From Lachnospiraceae bacterium (lineage in GTDB: Bacteria > Bacillota > Clostridia > Lachnospirales > Lachnospiraceae): DNA of 64,000 nt. The stretch is taken from positions 1-64,000 of the forward strand of contig SVEJ01000003.1 of NCBI GenBank assembly GCA_015057435.1, in the 5' to 3' direction. A program made the translations under genes and the position numbers. This document shows, piece by piece, positions 42,391 to 50,942 of this stretch. The notes under the pieces were generated by a model. It had not been told where the DNA came from. It worked only from the letters and a program-made list of their open reading frames with translations, and searched no databases. Numbering within the stretch: the stretch's first letter is position 1; each line of letters starts with the position of its first letter.

Positions 42391-43203
42391 ATGGTAGTAC
42401 AACACAACATGCAAGCAGTAAACACAAACAGAATGTTAGGTCAGAACGTTAAGGCAGTAGCTAAGAACACAGAGAAGTTGGCTTCTGGTTACAAAGTTAA
42501 CAGAGCTGGCGACGATGCAGCAGGTCTTTCAATTTCTGAGAAGATGAGAAATCAGATTCGTGGTTTGAATCAGGCTGTTAAGAACTCTGAAGAAGGTATT
42601 TCTTTGATTCAGACAGCTGAAGGTAACATGAACGAGATTCACTCTATCCTTCAGAGAATGGGTGAGTTAGCTGTTAAGGCTCGTAACGATGTTAACGCAA
42701 CTGAAGATCGTCAGACTATCCAGGATGAGATTACTCAGTTGAAGGAAGAGATTACTTCTATTACTAACAAGGCTGAGTTCAACGGAACTAAGCTTTTGGA
42801 TGGTAACCTTTCTGGCAAGTTATTGCAGGTTGGAGCTAACGTAGGTGAGACGATGTCAATCTCTATCAGTGGTACATCACTTTCTACATTAGGTCTTACA
42901 ACAACTTCTGTAGGTACAGGTGGAGCTGCATCTGCTGCAATCAGTGCAATTCAGGGAGCTATTAAGGCTGTATCTGCTCAGCGTTCTAAGTTAGGTGCTG
43001 TTCAGAACCGTCTTGAGTACACAATCAACAACTTGGAGAACTACTCTGAGAACTTAACATCTGCTGAGTCTGGTATCCGTGATACAGACATGGCTGAAGA
43101 GATGGTTTCTTATAGCAAGAACAACATCTTACAGCAGGCTGCTCAGTCTATGCTTGCACAAGCTAACCAGTCTAACCAGGGTGTATTATCATTACTTCAG
43201 TAA
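42391..43203 (+). CDS. hag: Major flagellin 1
   Basis: This 270-residue flagellin consists almost only of the conserved D0/D1 domains: MVVQHNMQAVNTNRMLGQNVKAVAKNTEKL, SGYKVNRAGDDAAGLSISEKMRNQIRGLNQA, and C-terminal ESGIRDTDMAEEMVSYSKNNILQQAAQSML ending in LLQ. The variable centre is minimal (residues about 140-190), where surface Ser/Thr residues are candidate sites for nonulosonic acid. Its codon use is visibly different from neighbours (many GCT, AAC, GTT and TCT codons), as for a very highly expressed gene. ATG 42391 follows AAGGAGG. It is driven by sigma-28 and ended by a strong terminator. Confidence 0.97.
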   Translation: MVVQHNMQAVNTNRMLGQNVKAVAKNTEKLASGYKVNRAGDDAAGLSISEKMRNQIRGLNQAVKNSEEGISLIQTAEGNMNEIHSILQRMGELAVKARNDVNATEDRQTIQDEITQLKEEITSITNKAEFNGTKLLDGNLSGKLLQVGANVGETMSISISGTSLSTLGLTTTSVGTGGAASAAISAIQGAIKAVSAQRSKLGAVQNRLEYTINNLENYSENLTSAESGIRDTDMAEEMVSYSKNNILQQAAQSMLAQANQSNQGVLSLLQ

Positions 43204-43224
43204 TTGTATAATTGCCGAGGTAAG

Positions 43225-43252
43225 AGGCAGGTCCTTATGGACCTGCCTTTTG
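43225..43252 (+). terminator. Rho-independent terminator after flagellin 1
   Basis: AGGCAGGTCC and GGACCTGCCT form a perfect 10-bp stem with a TTAT loop, followed by TTTTGAC. Confidence 0.85.
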
Positions 43253-43331
43253 ACTTTTATAAAAGGTTTTGTTTGTTATTTCCTTCTATCTATGCTACAA
43301 TGAAGCAAATGTGTACGGACGGAGGTTGCAT

Positions 43332-43685
43332 ATGGAAGAAAAGAGAAAGTATAGAAGATTACCGATTAGTTTGAAGTTAGAAGTATCAGAAGTATTTAAG
43401 CAGGATAATGATGTGATTCGTGATTTGAATGCTGAGATAGAGGTGTTTGATATTTCGAAGAATGGAATTGGTTTTAAGACAACAACTTTGATTCCGGAAG
43501 GATACTATTTCAATGCGACGATGACATTAGAAAGCTCTGAACAGAAGCTGATGACGGTTGTTAAGATTTTGCATCGTTTTGAATTGCCGGATGGATATTA
43601 CAGATACGGATGTGAATTCACCGGTATGGCCGGAATTTTTGATTTCGTATTCAATGGTTATGAAGATTTGATTGATAAGCAGTAA
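43332..43685 (+). CDS. PilZ-domain protein
   Basis: This 117-residue single-domain PilZ protein probably senses cyclic di-GMP. The two binding motifs are seen: RKYRR near residue 5 (RxxxR) and DISKNG near 40 (DxSxxG). The rest follows the PilZ beta-barrel pattern (YYRYGCEFTGM near 95). Its place between two flagellin genes suggests it links c-di-GMP to motility, as PilZ proteins do elsewhere, but no direct partner is visible. ATG 43332 follows GGAGG. A bidirectional terminator separates it from the amidase gene. Confidence 0.9.
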   Translation: MEEKRKYRRLPISLKLEVSEVFKQDNDVIRDLNAEIEVFDISKNGIGFKTTTLIPEGYYFNATMTLESSEQKLMTVVKILHRFELPDGYYRYGCEFTGMAGIFDFVFNGYEDLIDKQ

Positions 43686-43686
43686 G

Positions 43687-43724
43687 AAAATGCCATGTAG
43701 GAAACTCTACATGGCATTTTTGTG
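43687..43724. terminator. Bidirectional terminator
   Basis: AAAATGCCATGTAG and CTACATGGCATTTT form a 14-bp perfect stem with a 6-base loop, flanked by A and T runs, between convergent genes. Confidence 0.9.
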
Positions 43725-43750
43725 TGAAGTATGTGTTGATTCAGAAAGAC

Positions 43751-45007
43751 TTATTGGTGGGATGGAGACAGAAAGACAATATGCTTGCGTGTGCGCAAAT
43801 GTTCCCTAATTCCTTCTGTAATGTGATGCGTTCTAATAGGAGAAATTGTAGTCTGTTCCGCGATTGTAAGATCTGCCTCCGTACTATATGGAAACGTGTT
43901 TAACCAATCACATTTTCCGTATCCTACAAGTGTTCCGTTATAACGATTGTATCCTGCATCAAAACCGACCTTGTTATATAGACCAACATATGCTAGTTGG
44001 TAGTCCCCGGGTTCTAGATGAGAAGGAAAGTAAGTGGTAATGTTCGCAGCTCCTGCTAATAGTGGTTCTTCTAAGTTGGCATATATTGTAAAAGACGTTC
44101 CGTCTGTGATGTTTTTGTAGACAAGATAGATGGTAGTAATTCCGATGTCGTCCGTAACTTCGATTTCGTAAGTGGCGACACCGGGTGACTTGCCATCATA
44201 TTCTGTAAGTGCAACGCTTTCTAACCTTGGAGCTTCATAGTAATTCATTTCTACTGCTTTCGTAGTTGCGCCGAATACGGCAGCATGTTTTGGTGAAGGT
44301 GCTTCTTCTCCTTTTTTGTGTAGATTGTAGTATGCAGCAATGGCAGTGGCGTCAGCGATGGCAAGCTTTCTTAAACCTTCTTCGGTAGAAAAATAAGGTT
44401 TATCAATTTCTGAATCCATATAGCAATGTTCTACAATCATAGCGGGAATCCCCTGGTTATATGCATGTCGCAGAACGCCGTAATAATCATCAAAACTCCC
44501 ATCGGTTCTTCGCCCGTTCATCTGGGTAACTCTTGCAAACATTCCGGCATTTGATAAACCAATCGCTTCGAATTCGCCTAAAAAACTATCGCCTAATCGC
44601 ATCAGTTCATCTTTGTGATAGGCACCGGTACTAAGGTAGATAGATGCACCGTTGCTTGTATGTGATACACTTGCGTTAAAATGTAAGCTTATCAGCATAT
44701 TGGCATGTTGTTCAGATGCACGCTTGCCACGTTCAAAAAGGGAAACTTCTTCGTCCTCTGTTCTGGTAAGAATTGTGGTTACTCCTTCATATTCTTCTAA
44801 TTCTTCTAATAGCATGCGTGCTAACGATAGATTCAGATTTTTTTCCTCTAATCCGTAATAAGTAGCCCCGGTTTCTTCGCCACCATGTCCAGGATCTAAT
44901 GCAATGATAAGATTGTTCGTAGTGTGAGCAGTGGCTGAGACGTCAATAGAATTTAGGAAAACCAAGATTATAATTATATATATAATAATAAAAGTCTTTT
45001 TATTCAT
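43751..45007 (-). CDS. Secreted N-acetylmuramoyl-L-alanine amidase
   Basis: This 418-residue Amidase_3 enzyme cuts the amide bond between muramic acid and the stem peptide. It has a signal peptide (NKKTF, hydrophobic run, end near VSATAH at residue 28). Zinc-binding and catalytic elements are ALDPGHGGEETGA near 36, GLEEKNLNLS near 51, LISLHFNAS near 105 and IVEHCYMDSEID near 195. A C-terminal part of about 190 residues forms beta-rich segments (VATYEIEVTDDIGITTIYLVYKN, GDYQLAYVGLYNK) that may bind the wall. It lies among flagellar genes, so a function in opening peptidoglycan for flagella or daughter cell separation is possible. Confidence 0.9.
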   Translation of the reverse strand: MNKKTFIIIYIIIILVFLNSIDVSATAHTTNNLIIALDPGHGGEETGATYYGLEEKNLNLSLARMLLEELEEYEGVTTILTRTEDEEVSLFERGKRASEQHANMLISLHFNASVSHTSNGASIYLSTGAYHKDELMRLGDSFLGEFEAIGLSNAGMFARVTQMNGRRTDGSFDDYYGVLRHAYNQGIPAMIVEHCYMDSEIDKPYFSTEEGLRKLAIADATAIAAYYNLHKKGEEAPSPKHAAVFGATTKAVEMNYYEAPRLESVALTEYDGKSPGVATYEIEVTDDIGITTIYLVYKNITDGTSFTIYANLEEPLLAGAANITTYFPSHLEPGDYQLAYVGLYNKVGFDAGYNRYNGTLVGYGKCDWLNTFPYSTEADLTIAEQTTISPIRTHHITEGIREHLRTRKHIVFLSPSHQ

Positions 45008-45180
45008 TGCTCGTAGTGTATCCTTTCTTCAAAGCATTTTGTGAATATCTTTTCTTATTATAGCATTTTTTTCTTTTATTTGCTGCATATTCGTGATATG
45101 ATGTTTCCATTGTGTAGATAATGCATATATGCAAAATCTGAAAGAGGTTTTGGAGAAAAAATGAAAAGTGAGGATTTATT

Positions 45181-46539
45181 ATGAAACAGAAGAAAGACAA
45201 CTTTTCCAGCAGGCTTGGATTTGTCCTTGCAGCAGCAGGTTCTGCAGTAGGCTTGGGAAATCTATGGCGTTTTCCGTATCTTGCGGCAAAGTATGGTGGA
45301 GGTAGTTTTTTGTTAATCTACCTTATTCTGGCAGTTACATTTGGTTTTGCGTTACTTACTACCGAGATTGCGCTTGGTAGAAAGACCGGAAAGAGCGCAC
45401 TATATGCGTTTGGAAAGTTGAACGAAAAATGGAGCTTTATTGGTGTATTGGCAAGTGCGGTTCCTATCATTATTATGCCATATTACTGTGTAATAGGTGG
45501 TTGGGTAATTAAGTATGCATGGGTATACATCGCCGGAAGTGGTGCAGCCGCTGCCGGAGATGATTTTTTTACCGGATTTATTTCACAACCGGTCGAACCG
45601 ATAGCCTGGCTTGTTGTTTTTATTCTTGCATCGATGGCGATTATCTTGTTAGGTGTCAACAAGGGAATTGAGAACATGAGTAAGGTTCTTATGCCATTGC
45701 TTGTTGTGCTATCTGTTGTGATTGCGATTTTTGTAATTACAAGACCGGGTGCGACAGCGGGACTTGTATATTATTTCAAGCCTGATTTATCGAAAATGTC
45801 AGCAAATGCATTTCTTGCGGCACTTGGACAGTTGTTCTATTCTATGTCGTTAGCGATGGGTATTATGATAACGTATGGTTCTTATATGAAAAAAGAAGAT
45901 GACATAGAAGCAAGTGTGCGTAACGTAGAGATTTTTGATACGGGAATTGCGTTTTTAGCTGGTTTGATGATTGTACCGGCTGTGTTTGTTTTCAATAATG
46001 GCGATACCGAAGCTTTGAAAGCAGGACCGACATTAATGTTCATTACGCTTCCGAAGGTATTTGACAGTATGGCAGGAGGTCATATAATAGGTGCTGTATT
46101 CTTTATCCTAGTGTTCTTTGCGGCGCTTACATCTGCAATTTCTTTGATGGAAACAGTTGTATCAATTTTCGTTGAGAAAACAGGGAAGAGCCGTAAGTTT
46201 ATTACGATTTGTGTGACAATCTATACAATTCTTATGGCAGTTCCTTCTTCGTTAGGATTTGGAATATGGAGTCATATATCAATAAAGGGACTAAGTATCC
46301 TTGATATGTGGGATTTCCTTTCTAACAGCGTATTGATGCCGATTGTTGCATTGCTTACTTGTATCTTTGTTGGATATGTTGTGAAGACCAATATAGTTAC
46401 GGATGAGGTGAAGGCTTCGACGGACAAGTTTAAGAGTGAGAAGTTATATGTTGTGTTAATTAAGTATTTTTCTCCGATTCTAATCGTACTGATTTTAATT
46501 AGTTCAATTTTGAATACATTTGGAATTATTACATTATAA
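45181..46539 (+). CDS. Sodium-dependent transporter, NSS family
   Basis: This 452-residue membrane protein belongs to the neurotransmitter:sodium symporter (LeuT/SNF) family and has about 11 helices. The diagnostic N-terminus FSSRLGFVLAAAGSAVGLGNLWRFPYLAAKYGGGSF contains the unwound TM1 and the first sodium site. Other family segments are MPYYCVIGGWVIKY near residue 100 and FFAALTSAISLMETVVSIFVE near 315. It probably imports an amino acid with sodium ions. Substrate is not predictable. It is divergent from the amidase and closed by a terminator. Confidence 0.93.
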   Translation: MKQKKDNFSSRLGFVLAAAGSAVGLGNLWRFPYLAAKYGGGSFLLIYLILAVTFGFALLTTEIALGRKTGKSALYAFGKLNEKWSFIGVLASAVPIIIMPYYCVIGGWVIKYAWVYIAGSGAAAAGDDFFTGFISQPVEPIAWLVVFILASMAIILLGVNKGIENMSKVLMPLLVVLSVVIAIFVITRPGATAGLVYYFKPDLSKMSANAFLAALGQLFYSMSLAMGIMITYGSYMKKEDDIEASVRNVEIFDTGIAFLAGLMIVPAVFVFNNGDTEALKAGPTLMFITLPKVFDSMAGGHIIGAVFFILVFFAALTSAISLMETVVSIFVEKTGKSRKFITICVTIYTILMAVPSSLGFGIWSHISIKGLSILDMWDFLSNSVLMPIVALLTCIFVGYVVKTNIVTDEVKASTDKFKSEKLYVVLIKYFSPILIVLILISSILNTFGIITL

Positions 46540-46556
46540 ATAATAATTGACTTAAG

Positions 46557-46605
46557 AAGGTGGTATTTTTTGGCGCACAGGTGCGAAAGATACCATCTTT
46601 TTAAT
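46557..46605 (+). terminator. Rho-independent terminator after the sodium symporter
   Basis: AAGGTGGTAT pairs with ATACCATCTT around an inner CGCA/TGCG stem, followed by TTTTTAATTTTTTT. Confidence 0.75.
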
Positions 46606-46632
46606 TTTTTTAAAAATTTTTTAAAAAAGGTA

Positions 46633-46659
46633 TAAAGTTATCGATTAGGGTGTCGATAT
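46633..46659 (+). promoter_or_regulatory. Sigma-28 promoter of flagellin 2
   Basis: TAAA (46633-46636), 16 bases, then TCGATAT (46653-46659). Confidence 0.75.
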
Positions 46660-46723
46660 ATAAGGTGTAAGGAACAAAAAAGGATTTGAGTTCACTTAGA
46701 AAAAAATAAATTTAGAGGAATAG

Positions 46724-46749
46724 ATCAAAAGGATTTGATATCAAGGAGG
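46724..46749 (+). promoter_or_regulatory. CsrA-type hairpin and ribosome binding site of flagellin 2
   Basis: ATCAAA (46724-46729) and TTTGAT (46734-46739) form a 6-bp stem with the loop AGGA, followed 3 bases later by AAGGAGG (46743-46749). The leader has further GGA triplets. The sequence differs from flagellin 1 but the layout is the same. Confidence 0.7.
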
Positions 46750-46757
46750 AATGAATT

Positions 46758-47579
46758 ATGGTAGTACAGCACAATATGCAAGCAGTTAACACAAACAGAA
46801 TGTTAGGACAGAACGTGAAGGCAGTAGCGAAGAACACAGAGAAGTTATCATCAGGTTACAAGGTAAACCGAGCAGCAGATGATGCAGCTGGTCTTTCTAT
46901 TTCTGAAAAGATGAGAAATCAGATTCGTGGTTTGAATCAGGCTGTTAAGAATTCAGAGGAAGGAATTTCACTTATTCAGACAGCAGAAGGTAACATGAAT
47001 GAGATTCACTCAATCCTTCAAAGAATGGGTGAGTTGGCGGTTAAGGCTCGTAATGATGTTAACGCAACAGAAGATCGTCAGACAATTCAGGATGAGATTG
47101 TTCAGTTGAAGGAAGAGATTACATCTATTACGAACAAGGCAGAGTTCAATGGAACAAAGCTTTTAGATGGTTCGATGAGCACAGGTGCTGCTAAGTTATT
47201 GCAGGTTGGTGCGAATGTTGGAGAGACAATGTCAGTTTCTATCAGTGGTACATCACTTTCCACATTGGGTCTTACAGATGTATCTGTAGGAACAGGTGAA
47301 GCTGCTTCTGCTGCAATTTCTGCAATTCAGACAGCAATTAAGCATGTATCAGCACAGCGTTCTAAGTTGGGTGCTGTTCAGAATCGTCTTGAGTATACAA
47401 TTAACAACTTAGAGAACTACTCTGAGAACTTAACATCTGCTGAGTCAGGAATCAGAGATACTGATATGGCTACAGAGATGGTTGCATACAGCAAGAATAA
47501 CATCTTGCAGCAGGCAGCACAGTCAATGCTTTCACAGGCTAATCAGTCTACACAGGGTGTTCTTAACTTATTACAGTAA
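46758..47579 (+). CDS. hag: Flagellin 2
   Basis: This 273-residue flagellin is nearly identical in protein sequence to flagellin 1 except for a short central stretch (LDGSMSTGAAKLLQ here, LDGNLSGKLLQ there) and scattered substitutions near the C-terminus (VSVGTGEAASA, ATEMVAYSKNN). Codon use differs from flagellin 1 in many places (more AAG, GCA and TCA), so the copies have diverged at silent positions. It has its own sigma-28 promoter and CsrA-type leader, and it stands right in front of the glycosylation island. The two flagellins probably form a mixed filament. Confidence 0.96.
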   Translation: MVVQHNMQAVNTNRMLGQNVKAVAKNTEKLSSGYKVNRAADDAAGLSISEKMRNQIRGLNQAVKNSEEGISLIQTAEGNMNEIHSILQRMGELAVKARNDVNATEDRQTIQDEIVQLKEEITSITNKAEFNGTKLLDGSMSTGAAKLLQVGANVGETMSVSISGTSLSTLGLTDVSVGTGEAASAAISAIQTAIKHVSAQRSKLGAVQNRLEYTINNLENYSENLTSAESGIRDTDMATEMVAYSKNNILQQAAQSMLSQANQSTQGVLNLLQ

Positions 47580-47615
47580 TCTATCTAATTTCATAGAATA
47601 CGATAAGAACTTTTC

Positions 47616-47650
47616 ACAAGGGCTGGCCAAGACGGCCAGCCCTTGTTTTT
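47616..47650 (+). terminator. Rho-independent terminator after flagellin 2
   Basis: ACAAGGGCTGGCC and GGCCAGCCCTTGT form a 13-bp perfect stem followed by TTTTT. Confidence 0.9.
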
Positions 47651-47689
47651 AGTATATTAAGGTGAATGATTATATTGCAGGAGGTCATT

Positions 47690-47938
47690 ATGGAAGAAAT
47701 ACGTGCAGAGATAGAGAGAATTGCGAAATTGTTATATCAGGAAAAAAAAGATGATGCATATGCAGGAATTAGTAGCCTCGTTCCTGAATTGGTTGCATAT
47801 ACAGGAGGTATAGAAGATACAGAGAAGCAGCAAAAGCTGACAGAAGTTTTAGGAAATGCGCTTGGCGCAATGGAAGAGGAAGATTTGACACTTTTGGCAG
47901 ATATCTTACAATATGACTTAATGGATGAATTGGTATAA
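47690..47938 (+). CDS. Small acidic helical protein before the Maf gene
   Basis: This 82-residue acidic, helical protein (MEEIRAEIERIAKLLYQEKK, LTEVLGNALGAMEEEDLTLLADILQYDLMDEL) has no recognised domain. AGGAGG supports ATG 47690. It is 14 bases before the Maf glycosyltransferase gene, and similar short proteins often accompany Maf in Clostridia, so it may be an accessory or partner of the transferase. That is an inference from position only. Confidence 0.6.
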   Translation: MEEIRAEIERIAKLLYQEKKDDAYAGISSLVPELVAYTGGIEDTEKQQKLTEVLGNALGAMEEEDLTLLADILQYDLMDELV

Positions 47939-47952
47939 TTGGAGTAGAAAGT

Positions 47953-49827
47953 ATGACGATTAGAGAAAAAAACATTGAAGCAATCAAAATTAAAAATAAA
48001 AAGCTGTATGAAAATCTGATAAAGTTGGATGGCGTACCTTCATCGGAACTTGAAGTGATGATAGAAGATGCGAAAGATGGTAGTCAAATTATTAGCGTGG
48101 TAAAAGATGATAAAAAAACTCCTCTTAATAGTACATACCGTCCAAGAGGAGAGGCAGAGAAATTTGTCCAGAAGTATGATGAATTGGTATCAGGGGCAAT
48201 TCTTGTTTTTCTCGGATTAGGAAACGGAATTGTGTTAGAGGAATTGTTGAAAAAAACACAAGAAGATAATGCTATATTTATATATGAGCCATCCTTAGAG
48301 ATTTTTCTAACCGCGATTGAACATTTTGATTTTTCTGAAATCCTTAAGATTGATGGAGTGGAACTGTTTGTTAAAGGGTTGAATGATAGCGAAATCGGAT
48401 TGTATCTTAGTGCGAACATGAATCATATGAATGTATATCTTACTTTCATTGAAAGTTTGCCAAAGTACAAAGAATTATTCCCAAGAGAATATATCGAGTT
48501 GTACCATATATATGAGGATAAGAAAAGATTTGTATTCATGGATATTAATACAAGAATTAAGGTGCGTAATGAATTCATGATTAATCCGATTCGAAATCTG
48601 GAATATGCGTTTCATAGCAAATCAGCACATGATTTTAAAAAGATATTTAATCCGGATATGCCGGCAATTCTTGTGGCAGCAGGTCCGTCGTTAGAGAAAA
48701 ATATCGAACAGTTAAAAGAGGCAAAAGGAAAAGCTTTTATATTTGCAGTAGACAGAGCAGCGAAATATCTGCTTAATCATGGAATAGAGCCTGATATGGT
48801 GGCTGCGATTGATTATCTAAAGCCGATAGAGTTTTTTGATGATGATAGAATGAAAAAGATTCCGTTGGTCATTCTTACAGATTTCAATCATAAAGCAATG
48901 GAGTTGTTAGATGGGAATGATTTCATTTATGGATCAACGGATTTGAAGTTATATAGGGATTTCTTTGCGGAATTTGATAATACAATTATCGGATTGCCAC
49001 AAGGAGGATCTGTGGCAACATATGTATTTGCCCTGTTACAATATTGGAACTTTAAGAAGATTATACTTGTGGGACAAGATCTTGCCTTGGCTGGTGAAAA
49101 GCACCATGCAGGTGAAGGGACAATTAAGAGAGAGGATATTAAGAGAGAGATCATAGAAGTTCCGGGTAATGTAGAAGATGTTGTATATACAACGCCGGAC
49201 TTTTATGCATATCTTCGTTGGTTTGAGATGGCAGTTGAACATTATTATCCGTCCGGTGAAGTGATTAATGCGACAGAGGGTGGAGCGAAGATTAACGGAA
49301 TGAAAGTGATGCCGTTAAAAGAAGCGCTGTTATTATATTGTGACGGAGAAACATATGATTACAAAAAGTTATTTGAGCGTGTTCCGTATTTCTTGACAGA
49401 AGAAAGATATCAGGAAGCATATGCATATTTGTATGAGTATTTGTTGCAGATGAACAAACTGAAAGGGAAATTGAAGGACGCAAAGAGTGCTGCCGAAAGA
49501 GCAGTGACTTTGGTCGAAAGAAAAGATATTGCAGGAAAAGAATTCAAGAAACTGAATCAGACTTTGGACTCTGTATTTAAAGCATATGACGGAACAGCAA
49601 TCGCAGAGATAATATCTAAGGTTTCTGCGGATACAGAAATATCATCCATTGTTGATCTATATGTGGGAAAAGATGACGAACAGGAAGAATTGTTACGTCT
49701 ATATAAGAAGCTTAAGATGAATTATGAAAGCTATTATACACACATTGATGAATTGATTGCATTGTATGAAGAGGTGATGGAGAAAATCCGTGTAAAATAT
49801 CAATTGAAAAATTGTGATTTGTCATAA
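47953..49827 (+). CDS. Maf-type motility-associated glycosyltransferase
   Basis: This 624-residue protein is a member of the Maf (DUF115) family, which transfers nonulosonic acids such as pseudaminic or legionaminic acid to Ser/Thr of flagellin. The conserved core is PAILVAAGPSLEKNIEQLK near residue 236, IFAVDRAAKYLLNHGIEPDMVAAID near 262, and GLPQGGSVATYVFALLQYWNFKKIILVGQDLALA near 345, followed by HHAGEG. The N-terminal 200 residues are less conserved, and the C-terminal 120 are helical. It is placed between flagellin 2 and the pse genes, so it is the probable flagellin glycosyltransferase of this island. Confidence 0.92.
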   Translation: MTIREKNIEAIKIKNKKLYENLIKLDGVPSSELEVMIEDAKDGSQIISVVKDDKKTPLNSTYRPRGEAEKFVQKYDELVSGAILVFLGLGNGIVLEELLKKTQEDNAIFIYEPSLEIFLTAIEHFDFSEILKIDGVELFVKGLNDSEIGLYLSANMNHMNVYLTFIESLPKYKELFPREYIELYHIYEDKKRFVFMDINTRIKVRNEFMINPIRNLEYAFHSKSAHDFKKIFNPDMPAILVAAGPSLEKNIEQLKEAKGKAFIFAVDRAAKYLLNHGIEPDMVAAIDYLKPIEFFDDDRMKKIPLVILTDFNHKAMELLDGNDFIYGSTDLKLYRDFFAEFDNTIIGLPQGGSVATYVFALLQYWNFKKIILVGQDLALAGEKHHAGEGTIKREDIKREIIEVPGNVEDVVYTTPDFYAYLRWFEMAVEHYYPSGEVINATEGGAKINGMKVMPLKEALLLYCDGETYDYKKLFERVPYFLTEERYQEAYAYLYEYLLQMNKLKGKLKDAKSAAERAVTLVERKDIAGKEFKKLNQTLDSVFKAYDGTAIAEIISKVSADTEISSIVDLYVGKDDEQEELLRLYKKLKMNYESYYTHIDELIALYEEVMEKIRVKYQLKNCDLS

Positions 49828-49840
49828 TTTGTATTATAAT
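49812..49840 (+). promoter_or_regulatory. Sigma-A promoter of the pse genes
   Basis: TTGTGA (49812-49817), 17 bases, then TATAAT (49835-49840). It overlaps the end of the Maf gene and could serve pseB and the following genes. Confidence 0.6.
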
Positions 49841-49887
49841 GTAGAAAAGTGATTTTTGAGGTAGGTTACGAATACGGAGGGACAAGG

Positions 49888-50883
49888 ATGTTAAATGACA
49901 AAGTGATTTTGATTACCGGGGGTACGGGTTCTTTTGGTAAGAAGTTTTTGGAAATGATTTTTCAAAAGTATAATCCAAAGAAGGTTATCATTTATTCCAG
50001 AGATGAGTACAAGCAAAGTGTTATGCAAGCAGAATATAAAGATAAGATTGATATGAGTAAGGTACGTTTCTTTATCGGAGATGTAAGAGATAAGGATCGC
50101 TTATATCGTGCGTTCGATGGCGTGGATTATGTAATTCATGCGGCAGCAATGAAACAGGTTCCTACGTGTGAATACAATCCATTTGAAGCAATTAAGACCA
50201 ATATTCATGGTGCGCAGAATATTATTGATGCAGCACTTGATCGAGGTGTGAAGAAGGTTGTGGCATTATCTACTGATAAGGCGGTGAATCCGATTAATCT
50301 GTACGGTGGAACCAAGCTTGTATCAGATAAGTTATTTATTGCAGCAAATGCATACAGAGGCAACAATTACAATACAATTTTTTCGGTTGTTCGTTATGGT
50401 AATGTGGCAGGAAGTCGTGGTTCTGTAATCCCGATTTGGAAAAATATTATTGACCAGGGTGGTACAACATTAGGTGTGACGGATATGCGAATGACGCGTT
50501 TTTGGATTACCTTAGAAGAAGGTGTGGAACTTGTGTTCAAAGCCTTACAGGAATCAAAAGGCGGAGAAACCTATATTTCTAAGATTCCTTCGTTCCATAT
50601 TGGTGATTTGGCAAAGGCGATGTTGCCGGATTGTACGATTGATGAGTTTGGTATTCGTGAAGGAGAGAAACTCCATGAAGTAATGGTAACGAAAGATGAT
50701 TCCTGGACAACCTATGAATATGACAAGCATTATATTATCTATCCGCATATGAATTGGTGTAATCTGTCGGAGAATGTACAGCCGGGAGGAAAGCTTGTAG
50801 AACCGGGATTTGAATATAATTCAGGAACCAACAAGGAATGGTTGTCCGTTGAACAATTAAGAGAAGCATTAAAAAATATTTAA
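49888..50883 (+). CDS. pseB: UDP-GlcNAc 4,6-dehydratase (inverting), PseB
   Basis: This 331-residue SDR enzyme makes UDP-2-acetamido-2,6-dideoxy-beta-L-arabino-4-hexulose, the first step to CMP-pseudaminic acid. Features are the NAD(P) motif TGGTGSFG (residues 9-16), HAAAMKQVP near 82, and the catalytic STDKAVNPINLYGGTK near 128-143 in which TDK with YxxxK marks the inverting dehydratases rather than the retaining type. ATG 49888 follows GGAGGG. The sequence is highly conserved and full length. Confidence 0.93.
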   Translation: MLNDKVILITGGTGSFGKKFLEMIFQKYNPKKVIIYSRDEYKQSVMQAEYKDKIDMSKVRFFIGDVRDKDRLYRAFDGVDYVIHAAAMKQVPTCEYNPFEAIKTNIHGAQNIIDAALDRGVKKVVALSTDKAVNPINLYGGTKLVSDKLFIAANAYRGNNYNTIFSVVRYGNVAGSRGSVIPIWKNIIDQGGTTLGVTDMRMTRFWITLEEGVELVFKALQESKGGETYISKIPSFHIGDLAKAMLPDCTIDEFGIREGEKLHEVMVTKDDSWTTYEYDKHYIIYPHMNWCNLSENVQPGGKLVEPGFEYNSGTNKEWLSVEQLREALKNI

Positions 50884-50942
50884 GTAGAAAGAAGAAGGCG
50901 AAATATTTTCGCCTTTTTCTTACAACAAGGAGATAGAAGATT

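Noticed and set aside
43751..46539. Amidase and transporter as an inserted mobile segment between the flagellin repeats
   Set aside because: No integrase, transposase or target duplication is visible, and the genes have normal terminators and base use.
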